The notes under the pieces: generated by a model | What the model saw: only the letters and a program-made list of their open reading frames with translations | What the model was told of the DNA's origin: nothing | Database searches by the model: none | Shown here: one piece after another, positions 9,889 through 18,608 of the stretch | Numbering within the stretch: the first letter of the stretch is position 1 | Layout of the letters: every line of letters begins with the position of its first letter | Made by a program: the position numbers and the translations under genes | Assembly: GCA_016712225.1 (NCBI GenBank) | Contig: JADJRL010000003.1 | Coordinates: 1,013,001-1,077,000, forward strand | DNA length: 64,000 nt | Direction: 5' to 3' | From: Candidatus Defluviibacterium haderslevense | GTDB lineage: Bacteria; Bacteroidota; Bacteroidia; Chitinophagales; Saprospiraceae

Positions 9889-10188
9889 ATGCAAAATCAG
9901 AAAGAATTTAGTCCAACAAAGCAATCTTGACAAGTTGCTGAGGTTAAAATTTCTTACCACAATCAATCCAAAGTATCGGATTATCCAAAAATCAATAATT
10001 CCTAAGATACGGAATTCATCCTATGCAATAATTGAAGTGATGAAATGGAGCTACTTGAAGAGTTCAATGCCATTTTTAGATATAATTCAATTATTAATAA
10101 TGCTCAGAAATTGATGGTTGCTGATGGATTTACTGAACTTGCGATATGGGAAGCTAATAAGTATTTTGAAGATTATTTTGCTAGGTGA
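9889..10188 (+). pseudogene. Degraded RadC/JAB-domain N-terminus with three in-frame stops
   Basis: Reading one frame from the ATG at 9889 gives MQNQKEFSPTKQS-stop-QVAEVKISYHNQSKVSDYP, KINNS-stop-DTEFILCNN-stop-SDEMELLEEFNAI. This matches the start of Bacteroidota RadC-like (JAB domain) proteins, where W-x-V-(A/S)-E-V-x-(L/I)-x-Y and W-(D/S)-x-x-x-(I/M)-E-L-x-E-(E/Q)-F are conserved. The stops at 9928 and in NN-stop stand where the family has Trp (TGG to TGA). After EEFNAI the frame continues without a stop for 35 codons of unrelated sequence to a TGA at 10186, so the 3' part was replaced. The gap on either side holds no other credible gene. Confidence 0.65.
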
Positions 10189-10256
10189 ATTTAATCCATA
10201 TTTACACATCCCACAATATATCTAATAGATTTTACTTTAAAGTGATTTTTTCATTT

Positions 10257-10375
10257 ACCAAAATTTTAGTCCACGAGTTATGAAAGGGGTAAGTCACTAT
10301 ATAGAAACAGAGGCATGCCTAATAGAAACGATTTAATTAGCCGCCCGCCCTATGCTTTATTTTGCCATCCCTCCT
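10257..10375 (+). repeat. Dispersed non-coding repeat, copy 2
   Basis: The second copy of the repeat at 1775-1890, in the same orientation, about 70 bp after the RadC remnant. Shared blocks are AAAATTTT-GTCCACGAG, GGGGTAAGTCAC and GCCGCCCGCC followed by TTTTGCCATCC. The rest of the gap up to 10639 is AT-rich; a short open frame at 10493-10618 has no start codon and is not called. Confidence 0.6.
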
Positions 10376-10639
10376 TGCGTCCCATAAATTAGCTTAGTAT
10401 TAATTGATCAATTTCGATATTTAATTTATATTGATAATCTAAATATTATTAACTTATGATTGAACCAATGAATAAAATATTAATTTCATTAGTTCAAAGG
10501 ATTAATATATATTTGTGTTAATAACTTTGTAAATGAAATTTGGAATTTATCTGCACCACATAAAGACACATGGTCATATTTAAAATCAAAAATTTCATCA
10601 ATTAATATTCATTACTAATTTTCAATTTAATATAAAAAT

Positions 10640-11320
10640 ATGAAGCAAAATTTTAACCATATTCAATTACCAGATATTTCTGAAACACTTATTAATAAAG
10701 TACTATACGAGCATAGTGAAGGAGGAGGAAATGAAATAGACAAAAAATTACTAAGTCTTTTCGAATTCATGGGAGATAATAAAAGTGTTTGTGAAGTAAC
10801 AATAAAAGTGGCAGCGTTAAATACAATTTATGCAACAGCTATTAATTATATTAAACCAGTGGTCGCTAAAATTGTTGAAATAATTCCCAATGATATTAGT
10901 AAAAATGATGAAAATGATTTTGTTAAATTTATCGACAATATAGCAATTGTTAGCTGGAAAAACGAATCAATAAATGAAGAATATTCCAGAATAAATTTAT
11001 CATTTGCCTCCAAGTACGTTCATTTTCTAAGTAAAAGAAAGATGCCAATTTATGATAGTTATATGTGGATAATTATGGTTGGTTATTTTAATCAATATAA
11101 AAATTTAAATCTTTCATTTGCTAAACCTGCTGATTATAGCGAATTTTTTCAATTATTTAATAAATTCAAAGCAGAATTTAATTTAGGTAAGTTTTTCAAT
11201 TTTGAAATAGATAAATTTCTGTGGCATTGTGGTAAAATGGCTTTAAGCAAAATAATAAAGGAAGATGATATTAAAATGGGTGCTGCTAAAAGTAAATTAA
11301 AGAAACAGTTGAAACCTTAA
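10640..11320 (+). CDS. Hypothetical protein, possibly OGG-like helical fold
   Basis: A 226-aa soluble, mostly helical protein. The stretch NLSFASKYVHFLSKRKMPIYDSY at residues 122-144 resembles the conserved S-F-A-S-K-Y...P-I-Y-D-S-Y motif of proteins annotated as having an 8-oxoguanine-glycosylase (OGG) fold, where the Lys and Asp are of interest. I recognise the motif but cannot confirm the family, and the rest of the glycosylase signature is not clear. It lies 183 bp before hsdM, which has its own promoter, so co-regulation is not implied. It could be an accessory defence gene of the restriction island. Confidence 0.45.
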   Translation: MKQNFNHIQLPDISETLINKVLYEHSEGGGNEIDKKLLSLFEFMGDNKSVCEVTIKVAALNTIYATAINYIKPVVAKIVEIIPNDISKNDENDFVKFIDNIAIVSWKNESINEEYSRINLSFASKYVHFLSKRKMPIYDSYMWIIMVGYFNQYKNLNLSFAKPADYSEFFQLFNKFKAEFNLGKFFNFEIDKFLWHCGKMALSKIIKEDDIKMGAAKSKLKKQLKP

Positions 11321-11444
11321 TTCTAATTTTAAAGATACTGACAATTTATAATATTTGATTTGTGATCAGTCAGGTTCTAGTAATATTGTATTATTCATAT
11401 TATACAAAAAAGCATTTTTATGTCAACCCAAGATTTTCGAATTT

Positions 11445-11476
11445 TTTGACAAATTTTATTAACTGTATTATCTTTG
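11445..11476 (+). promoter_or_regulatory. Promoter of the hsd operon
   Basis: TTTG at 11445-11448, a 20-bp spacer, then TATCTTTG at 11469-11476: an exact fit to the Bacteroidota sigma-ABfr consensus TTTG-N19-21-TAnnTTTG. Transcription should start near 11483, about 20 bp before the hsdM ATG. Confidence 0.85.
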
Positions 11477-11502
11477 GCAATTTAAGATAATATACATACA
11501 TC

Positions 11503-12957
11503 ATGTTCGAACAAACTTTTAAAAACATTGACGATATTCTACATAAAGATGCTGGTTGTGGTAGCGAACTAGACTATGTAGAGCAAACCTCTTGGGTGTT
11601 GTTTCTGAAGTATTTGGATGATTTAGAAAAGGATAAGGCCACTGCTGCTGAACTTACTGGAAAAACCTATACCCCCATGATTGAGAAGAAATTCCAGTGG
11701 ACAGTCTGGGCTGCACCTAAAGATAAAAAGGGTATACTGGACCACCACAAAGCATTAACTGGTGATGACCTTGCAGATTTTGTAAACATTAAACTGTTCC
11801 CTTACCTCAAAAAGTTTAAGACTGATGCAGAAAGTGCAGACACTATTGAATATAAGATTGGTGAGATATTTAGTGAACTAAAAAACCGCATTCAAAGCGG
11901 ATATAACTTGCGTGAGGTAATTAACCGTATTGATGAACTTCGCTTTCGCACACACGCTGAAAAGCACGAAATGAGCCATTTGTATGAATCTAAAATACAA
12001 AATATGGGTAATGCAGGGCGCAATGGTGGCGAGTATTATACACCTCGACCTTTGATTACAACCATCGTAAAAGTAGTTGCACCGCAAATAGGCAATAAAA
12101 TATATGATGGTGCTGTGGGCAGTGCTGGTTTCTTGTGTGAAGCATTTGCTTACTTACAAAAGAGCAAAAAATTAACTACATCGGATGTAAATACCTTACA
12201 GAAAAAAACCTTTTACGGTAAAGAAAAAAAATCATTGGCGTACATTATTGGTACCATGAATATGATTTTTCACGGTATTGAAGCACCAAACATAATTCAT
12301 ACCAATACTCTTGCCGAAAACTTAGCCGATATACAAGAGAAAGACCGTTACGATATTGTATTGGCAAATCCTCCATTTGGAGGTAAGGAGCGTGCCGAAG
12401 TACAACAAAACTTCCCTATTAAAACGGGCGAAACGGCTTCCTTATTTTTACAACATTTTATTAAAATACTCAAGGCTGGTGGTAAGGCTGGTATAGTTAT
12501 TAAAAATACTTTTTTAAGCAATACTGATAATGCTTCAGTGGCATTGCGTAAACAACTCTTAGAAAGTTGCAACCTACATACAGTATTAGACTTACCTGGT
12601 GGTACTTTTACTGGTGCTGGGGTAAAAACAGTGGTTTTGTTTTTTGAGAAAGGAAGTGCTACCAAAAAGGTATGGTTTTACCAACTAAATTTAGATAGAA
12701 ACTTAGGCAAGACAAATGCACTAAACGAAAAGGATTTAAATGACTTTGTTGAATTACAAAAAACAAAAAAGGAGAGTGAAAACTCTTGGATCATTAATAT
12801 AAAAGATATTGACCAAAACACCTTTGACCTTAGTGCCAAAAACCCCAACAAAAAAGAAGAATCCACTTTACGTGAACCCCAAGAAATTTTAGAAGAAATG
12901 AAAGCATTAGACGAGGAAAGTGCCGATATTTTAAACTCAATTTTGGAATTGATATGA
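11503..12957 (+). CDS. hsdM: Type I restriction-modification DNA methyltransferase subunit
   Basis: A 484-aa N6-adenine methyltransferase. Residues 1-145 form the helical HsdM N-terminal domain; the target motif is NPPF at about residues 289-292 in VLANPPFGG, and the AdoMet-binding motif I reads DGAVGSAGFL (about residues 201-210), a looser version of the usual D-P-x-C-G-(S/T)-G-x-(F/L). The family binds HsdS and methylates adenine in the site that HsdS selects. The stop overlaps the hsdS start in ATGA, so the two are translationally coupled. The gene has a clean promoter of its own. Confidence 0.95.
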   Translation: MFEQTFKNIDDILHKDAGCGSELDYVEQTSWVLFLKYLDDLEKDKATAAELTGKTYTPMIEKKFQWTVWAAPKDKKGILDHHKALTGDDLADFVNIKLFPYLKKFKTDAESADTIEYKIGEIFSELKNRIQSGYNLREVINRIDELRFRTHAEKHEMSHLYESKIQNMGNAGRNGGEYYTPRPLITTIVKVVAPQIGNKIYDGAVGSAGFLCEAFAYLQKSKKLTTSDVNTLQKKTFYGKEKKSLAYIIGTMNMIFHGIEAPNIIHTNTLAENLADIQEKDRYDIVLANPPFGGKERAEVQQNFPIKTGETASLFLQHFIKILKAGGKAGIVIKNTFLSNTDNASVALRKQLLESCNLHTVLDLPGGTFTGAGVKTVVLFFEKGSATKKVWFYQLNLDRNLGKTNALNEKDLNDFVELQKTKKESENSWIINIKDIDQNTFDLSAKNPNKKEESTLREPQEILEEMKALDEESADILNSILELI

Positions 12958-14180
12958 AAAATTGGGAGAAAAAGAAATTGAGTGATTTGTGTGATTTAAT
13001 TACTAAGGGAACAACACCAACAAGCATAGGATATAAATTCACTGATGAAGGAATAAATTTTATCAAAGTTGAATCACTGACAGAATCAGGCGAAATAATC
13101 CAAAATAAGGTTGCATACATAGATGAAGAATGTCACAAAGCATTAAAAAGGTCACAGCTAAAAGTAAATGATATTCTTTTTTCAATTGCAGGGGCCTTGG
13201 GAAGAATTGGAATTGTTAGGCATGAAATCGTTCCTGCAAACACTAATCAAGCATTAGCAATCATTAGACTTAAAAATGACTCAAATGTTTTAGTGAATTA
13301 TCTTGCTAAATATTTTAACTCAAATCTTATTGCTGTTGAAATTGAAAAACTACGTGGTGGTGCAGCACAACAAAATTTATCATTAACTCAATTAAATGAA
13401 TTAGAAATTCCCATTCCGCCGCTTCCCGAGCAACAACGCATCGTAGCCATATTAGATGAAGTCTTTGCCTCCATATTAAAGGCAAAAGCCAATGCCGAAC
13501 AAAATCTAAAAAATGCTAAAGAACTTTTTGAAAGTTATTTGCAAGGAGTGTTTGAGAATCCTGACAATAATTGGGCTAAACATAAATTGGGTGACGTTTG
13601 TGGTTTTGTTAGAGGACCATTTGGAGGTAGTTTGAAAAAAAATATTTTCAAACCTGATGGCTATGCTGTATATGAGCAACAACACGCTATTTATGACCAG
13701 TTTGATGATTTGAGATATTTCATAGATGAAAAAAAGTTCAATGAAATGAAAAGATTTGAACTTAATTCAGGTGACTTGATTATGAGTTGTTCAGGAACAA
13801 TGGGGAAGATTGCAATTGTTCCCGAAAACATTAAGAAAGGTATTATCAACCAAGCTTTATTAAAATTAAGTCCATCAAAAAAGGTATCCAATGTATTTTT
13901 GAAATTATGGATGCAAAGCGAAAGTTTTCAAAATAGTATAAAAGAATATGCAGGTGGTGCAGCTATACAAAATGTTGCATCAGTAGCAATTCTTAAAAGT
14001 ATTGAGATTCCATTACCTGATATTTCTGATCAAAGAAACATAGTTCAAAAAGTTCATGCATTTTCAACCGAAACTAAAAAATTAGAAGCAATCTATAATC
14101 AAAAAATAAATGATTTAGAAGAACTTAAAAAATCAGTTTTACAAAGAGCCTTTAGCGGTGAGTTAAAAACAGAAAAATAA
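12954..14180 (+). CDS. hsdS: Type I restriction-modification specificity subunit
   Basis: A 408-aa protein made of two similar halves, each a target-recognition domain followed by a conserved helix: IPIPPLPEQQRIVAILDEVF near residue 160 and IEIPLPDISDQRNIVQKV near residue 355, the latter leading into LKKSVLQRAFSGEL at the end. This is the classic HsdS layout, in which each domain reads half of a bipartite DNA site and the helices set the spacing. Base composition of the first recognition domain is more AT-rich than hsdM, as expected for a domain exchanged by recombination. It overlaps hsdM by 4 bp and is 5 bp from hsdR. Confidence 0.95.
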   Translation: MKNWEKKKLSDLCDLITKGTTPTSIGYKFTDEGINFIKVESLTESGEIIQNKVAYIDEECHKALKRSQLKVNDILFSIAGALGRIGIVRHEIVPANTNQALAIIRLKNDSNVLVNYLAKYFNSNLIAVEIEKLRGGAAQQNLSLTQLNELEIPIPPLPEQQRIVAILDEVFASILKAKANAEQNLKNAKELFESYLQGVFENPDNNWAKHKLGDVCGFVRGPFGGSLKKNIFKPDGYAVYEQQHAIYDQFDDLRYFIDEKKFNEMKRFELNSGDLIMSCSGTMGKIAIVPENIKKGIINQALLKLSPSKKVSNVFLKLWMQSESFQNSIKEYAGGAAIQNVASVAILKSIEIPLPDISDQRNIVQKVHAFSTETKKLEAIYNQKINDLEELKKSVLQRAFSGELKTEK

Positions 14181-14185
14181 TTAGT

Positions 14186-16516
14186 ATGAATGAAGCAGAA
14201 ACCAGAGCAGAACTCATAGACCCTATGTTAAAAGCTTGTGGGTGGGGGGTTATTGAAGACTCAAAAATCCTTCGTGAATACAACATTACAGCTGGTAAAA
14301 TACAAACGGGTGGTACGCGGTCAAAAAAAATTATTGCTGATTATATATTAGTTTACAAAGGCATTAAACTGGCAGTGATAGAAGCCAAAAGTGATGATTT
14401 AGGTGTAGGTGAAGGTGTGGCACAAGCCAAGCAATATGCCGATAAATTAAAATTAGAAACTACCTATTCAACTAACGGTAAAGAGATTTATAGCATTTGT
14501 ATGAAAACAGGTGCTGAGGGTTTGGTTGCCAGTTTTTTAACTCCTGATGAATTATGGCACAAAACATTTGCCGTTCAAAACCAGTGGAGAGAGAAATTTG
14601 CAGCTGTTCCTTTCGAAGATAAAAGTGGTACTTGGCAATTGCGTTACTATCAGGAAATAGCTGTTTTAAAAACTTTAGAAGCTGTTGCTAATAAAAAGGA
14701 TAGAATATTATTAACCTTAGCAACAGGAACTGGAAAAACGGCTATTGCCTTTCAAATTGCTTGGAAATTATTTCAAACCCGTTGGAATTTAAAACGCGAT
14801 GGCAGTCGTAGACCACGCATTTTATTTTTAGCAGATAGAAACATACTAGCTGACCAAGCTTATAATTCATTTTCTGCATTTCCCGAAGATGCGTTAATAC
14901 GTATTAAACCTAGTGAAATAAAGAAAAAAGGAAACATACCAACTAATGGAAGTATCTTCTTTACGATTTTCCAAACCTTTATGAGTGGCACTGATAAAGA
15001 TGGCAAACCAGCTCCTTACTTTGGCGCTTATCCCCCAGATTACTTTGACTTTATCATTATAGATGAGTGTCATAGAGGTGGCGCAAATGACGAAGGTAAT
15101 TGGAGAGCCATTATGAATTATTTTGCACCAGCAGTTCAGTTGGGATTAACGGCTACCCCTAAACGGAAAGATAATGTTGATACCTACAAATACTTTGGCG
15201 AACCAGTATATATTTATTCTTTAAAAGAAGGTATTAACGATGGTTTCCTTACTCCATTTAAAGTAAAACGTATTAAGACAACATTGGATGATTATATCTA
15301 TACAAGCGATGACCAAATAATAGAAGGAGAAATTGAAGAAGGTAAAACTTATACAGAAAGCGATTTTAACCGCATTATTGAAATAAAGGCAAGAGAAGCA
15401 AAACGAGTTCAAATTTATATGAACGAAGCCAATCAAAAAGAAAAAGCGATCATTTTTTGTGCCACACAAGATCATGCTGCCGCTGTTCGTGATTTAGTAA
15501 ACCAATACAAAACAAGTACAGACCCCAATTATTGTGTGCGTGTTACCGCCAATGACGGCGAAATAGGAGAACAGTTTTTACGTGAATTTCAAGACAACGA
15601 AAAAACGATACCAACAATCCTTACGACTTCACAAAAATTATCTACTGGTGTTGATGCAAGAAACATTCGGAATATTGTTTTAATGCGTCCAGTAAACTCC
15701 ATGATAGAGTTTAAGCAAATAGTAGGTCGTGGAACTCGTTTATTTGATGGAAAGGAGTTTTTTACCATTTATGATTATGTAGATGCTTTCCATCACTTTG
15801 CCGACCCAGAATGGGATGGTGAACCTATAGAGCCTGAAACAAACACAGTTATTGAAGCTAAAGGTGAATACAAACCAAAAGAACCAAAGCAAAACGAAGA
15901 AGAAGGCGGTGAAAAAGAAAAACGCAAGCGAATTAAGATAAAATTGCGTGATGGCAAAGAACGTGAAATTCAATCCATGATTGCAACATCGTTTTGGAGT
16001 GCTGATGGTAAACCTATTTCAGCAGAGGAGTTTTTAAATAATTTATTTGGCGTATTACCCAATCTATTCAAAAGCGAAGAAGAATTAAGAACACTATGGA
16101 GCAATCCAATGACAAGAAAAGTGTTATTGGATAAATTGGAAGAAGTTGGGTTTCCTAAGAGCGATTTAGTGATTGTACAGCAATTAGTAAATATGGAAAA
16201 AAGCGACCTTTTTGACGTACTAGAGTATGTTTTTAATGGTAACTACAACTCTTTAACCAGAGAACAACGAGTTGCAGCATCACAAGCAACCATTTTCGCC
16301 ATACTCAATGACAAACAAAAGGAATTTATAGAATTTGTATTGAGTAAATACATTGAATCTGGAGTAGAAGAACTGGACCAAGATAAACTACCGATTTTAT
16401 TGACCAATAAATATCAATCATTAGAAGATGCGAAAGAGGTTTTGGGCAATGTGTCTGAAATCAGTAAATTATTTGTTGAATTTCAACAGTATTTATATGG
16501 GCAGAAAGTGGCTTAG
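14186..16516 (+). CDS. hsdR: Type I restriction endonuclease/translocase subunit
   Basis: A 776-aa EcoEI-like HsdR. Residues 1-130 carry the nuclease domain (ADYILVYKGIKLAVIEAKS, with D and E-x-K of the PD-(D/E)XK site). The SF2 motor follows: LATGTGKTA (Walker A, about residue 180), DECHRGG (Walker B, about 292), LTATPKR, and QIVGRGTRLFDG (motif VI, about 510). After a charged linker (620s) comes the EcoEI-type C-terminal domain that docks on the methylase. No frameshift or missing motif is seen, so the whole hsdMSR system appears functional. Confidence 0.95.
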   Translation: MNEAETRAELIDPMLKACGWGVIEDSKILREYNITAGKIQTGGTRSKKIIADYILVYKGIKLAVIEAKSDDLGVGEGVAQAKQYADKLKLETTYSTNGKEIYSICMKTGAEGLVASFLTPDELWHKTFAVQNQWREKFAAVPFEDKSGTWQLRYYQEIAVLKTLEAVANKKDRILLTLATGTGKTAIAFQIAWKLFQTRWNLKRDGSRRPRILFLADRNILADQAYNSFSAFPEDALIRIKPSEIKKKGNIPTNGSIFFTIFQTFMSGTDKDGKPAPYFGAYPPDYFDFIIIDECHRGGANDEGNWRAIMNYFAPAVQLGLTATPKRKDNVDTYKYFGEPVYIYSLKEGINDGFLTPFKVKRIKTTLDDYIYTSDDQIIEGEIEEGKTYTESDFNRIIEIKAREAKRVQIYMNEANQKEKAIIFCATQDHAAAVRDLVNQYKTSTDPNYCVRVTANDGEIGEQFLREFQDNEKTIPTILTTSQKLSTGVDARNIRNIVLMRPVNSMIEFKQIVGRGTRLFDGKEFFTIYDYVDAFHHFADPEWDGEPIEPETNTVIEAKGEYKPKEPKQNEEEGGEKEKRKRIKIKLRDGKEREIQSMIATSFWSADGKPISAEEFLNNLFGVLPNLFKSEEELRTLWSNPMTRKVLLDKLEEVGFPKSDLVIVQQLVNMEKSDLFDVLEYVFNGNYNSLTREQRVAASQATIFAILNDKQKEFIEFVLSKYIESGVEELDQDKLPILLTNKYQSLEDAKEVLGNVSEISKLFVEFQQYLYGQKVA

Positions 16517-16580
16517 TAATAAATTTTAGTTTGCTATAAATAAATACAATATTAATAGACCCCAAATAAATAGAATTGGA

Positions 16581-16805
16581 ATGAATAAACTAAAATGCTT
16601 CCAATGGTTACTAATTGTAGATTTGGTCTTGTTTCTCTTATGTATGCATTATCAGCCTTTGTGTGAACCTTGCTTAGATAAACAAGACTGTCAACCTTGC
16701 ATTTCCAAAAAGCAATACTTCATATTATATTTTAGTTTAGCAATAAATTTAATTTTAGGATTGCTTTGTTATTATAAAAGTCGAAGAAGAAATACAGTTG
16801 GATGA
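16581..16805 (+). CDS. Small two-pass membrane protein with a CxxC-x5-CxxC loop
   Basis: A 74-aa protein with two predicted membrane helices (LLIVDLVLFLLCM and YFILYFSLAINLILGLLCYY) joined by a short loop with CEPCLDKQDCQPC. Two C-x-x-C pairs five residues apart could bind a metal or form disulfides. The arginine-rich end suggests that both termini face the cytoplasm. It lies 64 bp after hsdR on the same strand and could be read from the hsd promoter. Family not recognised. Confidence 0.55.
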   Translation: MNKLKCFQWLLIVDLVLFLLCMHYQPLCEPCLDKQDCQPCISKKQYFILYFSLAINLILGLLCYYKSRRRNTVG

Positions 16806-16997
16806 ATACCAACCCTATAGAGAATTAAATAGGAAAAGCAAGATGTAAATGAATTGTTAATCTCAGTTGCGTAAAGTATTATTATACAATGCTTTACACA
16901 TATATAAATATAAATATTGGAAGGTATAGAACGAATTTATATATATCAATGTTTCATATGTGTTATATATTATTTTTAATCCTTTAAATATTTTTTT

Positions 16998-17333
16998 ATG
17001 AACAATCCGAAATTTACAATTTCGAAGGACTCAGCAAATGAGTTCCGTTTTCTGTTACGGGCCATTAATGGAGAGCCTATCCTTAGAAGCAGTGAAGGCT
17101 ATAAAACTAAACAAGGTTGTCTAGTCTGTATTACTTCAGTTAAGGAGAACTCCCCGATAGATGATCGGTACAGACGTAGCACTTCAGGTGTTCAGTATTA
17201 CTTTACTCTTCACGCCAGGAATGGAGAAACTCTTGGTATAAGTGAGATGTACACTACTGCACAGTCACGAGACAATGGCATTAACGCTGTAAAACGAGAT
17301 GCTCCAAATGCTCCAATCGAGGATCTTACTTAA
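16998..17333 (+). CDS. YegP-family (DUF1508) protein, two repeats
   Basis: A 111-aa protein with two tandem copies of the DUF1508/UPF0339 unit: FTISKDSANEFRFLLRAING...GYKTKQGCLVCITSVKENSP and YYFTLHARNGETLGISEMYT...RDNGINAVKRDAP. Each forms a small alpha-beta unit in solved family members; the function is unknown, although such proteins are common on mobile elements. The gene is followed directly by a strong intrinsic terminator, so it is a single-gene unit or the end of one. Confidence 0.9.
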   Translation: MNNPKFTISKDSANEFRFLLRAINGEPILRSSEGYKTKQGCLVCITSVKENSPIDDRYRRSTSGVQYYFTLHARNGETLGISEMYTTAQSRDNGINAVKRDAPNAPIEDLT

Positions 17334-17344
17334 TCCAAGAAATT

Positions 17345-17395
17345 GAATTGGGTGCATGTGGTGAGATTATGATGTACACCCGATTCATTTTTATT
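17345..17395 (+). terminator. Intrinsic terminator after the YegP-like gene
   Basis: GAATTGGGTG (17345-17354) can pair with CACCCGATTC (17377-17386) with one G-T pair, followed by a T-rich run ATTTTTATTT. It lies 11 bp after the stop codon. Confidence 0.7.
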
Positions 17396-17414
17396 TCATA
17401 CCTAAAAAACAGTT

Positions 17415-18239
17415 ATGGAAATAGATAAAGAATCCGTTAAAAAAGAAATTCCTAAGCAAGATAAATCCCCATTTAAATGGGATACTTTGATCCAAGGCGG
17501 GATACTTTTAATAACCTTTTTTGCTTTCGATAATTCACGTCTTATGAATCAAGCTACACTCAAAACTATTGCTGAATCGGAGGTTAGAGATAGCTTAAAT
17601 AGTATACGAGACTCCATTAGGAATGCAAGGTTTTTAGAATTGTCTGGACAACAAATAGTTGCTCTTAATCAACAAGCTCATGCACTTGAGCGAAGTGTAC
17701 GGAATACTGAAATGTCTGAAGCTCCAATACTTGATATTTTGAACTTGGGATTTCATATAGACAAGTTACAAGACCCTGGATATGATCATTTCTTAAATGA
17801 AGAAGACAGTTTGGTGTTAAAGTACAAGGTTATCAATCGTGGAATAAGGCCAGCTGTTTTAAGACAAGTTTTATCTTACTCTTTTGACAAAAATTTCAAG
17901 TTGGTCAGTAAAGATACTTTTAACACTACTATACGACTAGTAAAAGATAATGTCCTAAATAGAACACATTTGACTCCCCGAGGTACAATTCATATCGGTT
18001 TGAATGAAGTGATGAATACAGATGATGCTTACTTATGTTTTATTTTTAAATTTACAGATCAGTCACTCGGAGTTAATATTGATACCAAGCATGATCCAGT
18101 CATTTTCAAATGGGTAAAAAAGCCATCTCAAAATTTATTTTACCAACAAGAAGGTTTAGAAAAGTTTTTTGCATTTAATGTATGTACAGATGAAGAGAAG
18201 CTAAAAATTTTAAGCATACTTGGTAAATTGAAAAAGTAG
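17415..18239 (+). CDS. Membrane-anchored protein of unknown function
   Basis: A 274-aa protein: about 25 polar, lysine-rich residues, then a membrane helix (TLIQGGILLITFFAFD, about residues 28-43), a helical stretch with R-D-S-x-x-x-I-R-D-S-I repeats that looks like a coiled coil (residues 50-95), then a soluble, probably beta-rich C-terminal half. It is not recognised. The arrangement recalls small sensor or scaffold proteins held at the inner membrane. It lies between a terminator and the TTTGTRCAAA array. Confidence 0.6.
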   Translation: MEIDKESVKKEIPKQDKSPFKWDTLIQGGILLITFFAFDNSRLMNQATLKTIAESEVRDSLNSIRDSIRNARFLELSGQQIVALNQQAHALERSVRNTEMSEAPILDILNLGFHIDKLQDPGYDHFLNEEDSLVLKYKVINRGIRPAVLRQVLSYSFDKNFKLVSKDTFNTTIRLVKDNVLNRTHLTPRGTIHIGLNEVMNTDDAYLCFIFKFTDQSLGVNIDTKHDPVIFKWVKKPSQNLFYQQEGLEKFFAFNVCTDEEKLKILSILGKLKK

Positions 18240-18253
18240 TTTGTCCCATGAGA

Positions 18254-18396
18254 TTTGTACAAAGTGCGATTTGTGCAAAAGCTAACCGCAGGTCAACTTT
18301 GTACAAATTTATATATGTGCAAATCTCACTTTTGCTTTCACAGTACAGATGGTTATACAAAAAGTGCTGATTTTACCGTATAACCATTTGTGCAAT
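18254..18396. repeat. Array of the near-palindrome TTTGTRCAAA
   Basis: Copies: TTTGTACAAA 18254-18263, TTTGTGCAAA 18270-18279, TTTGTACAAA 18298-18307, TATGTGCAAA 18314-18323 (one mismatch) and TTTGTGCAAT 18387-18396 (one mismatch). The first four form two pairs, each with 16-bp spacing, and the second pair starts 44 bp after the first. The symmetry suggests binding by a dimeric protein. The rest of the gap to 18608 shows no gene and no clear promoter. Confidence 0.65.
18349..18387. other. 10-bp perfect inverted repeat
   Basis: ATGGTTATAC (18349-18358) and GTATAACCAT (18378-18387) are exact inverted copies around a 19-bp loop, ending at the last member of the TTTGTRCAAA array. No T-run follows, so it is not a good terminator; an operator or cruciform is more likely. 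Confidence 0.55.
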
Positions 18397-18608
18397 GATT
18401 GATAAGAGTTTTAATAACTAGAGGAATGAAAGGTTGCAATGTATATTTTGTCGTTAAAGATGTTGAGATGTATTTTTGTTCAAGAATTAAATATAAAGAC
18501 TAACCACAAATTGAACAGTATTATTTAAAACCCTGGTAATCATTTGTTTATTATTTTTATATGGATTATTCGTGAAATTCATTTAGTTTAGTGGCAAATA
18601 TCTAAATT

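Noticed and set aside
10493..10618. A 41-codon open frame ending SSINIHY
   Set aside because: No ATG, GTG or TTG start; probably chance in AT-rich sequence.
18175..18360. A 61-codon minus-strand frame over the TTTGTRCAAA array
   Set aside because: It overlaps the end of the plus-strand gene and the repeat array and has no domain or start signal.
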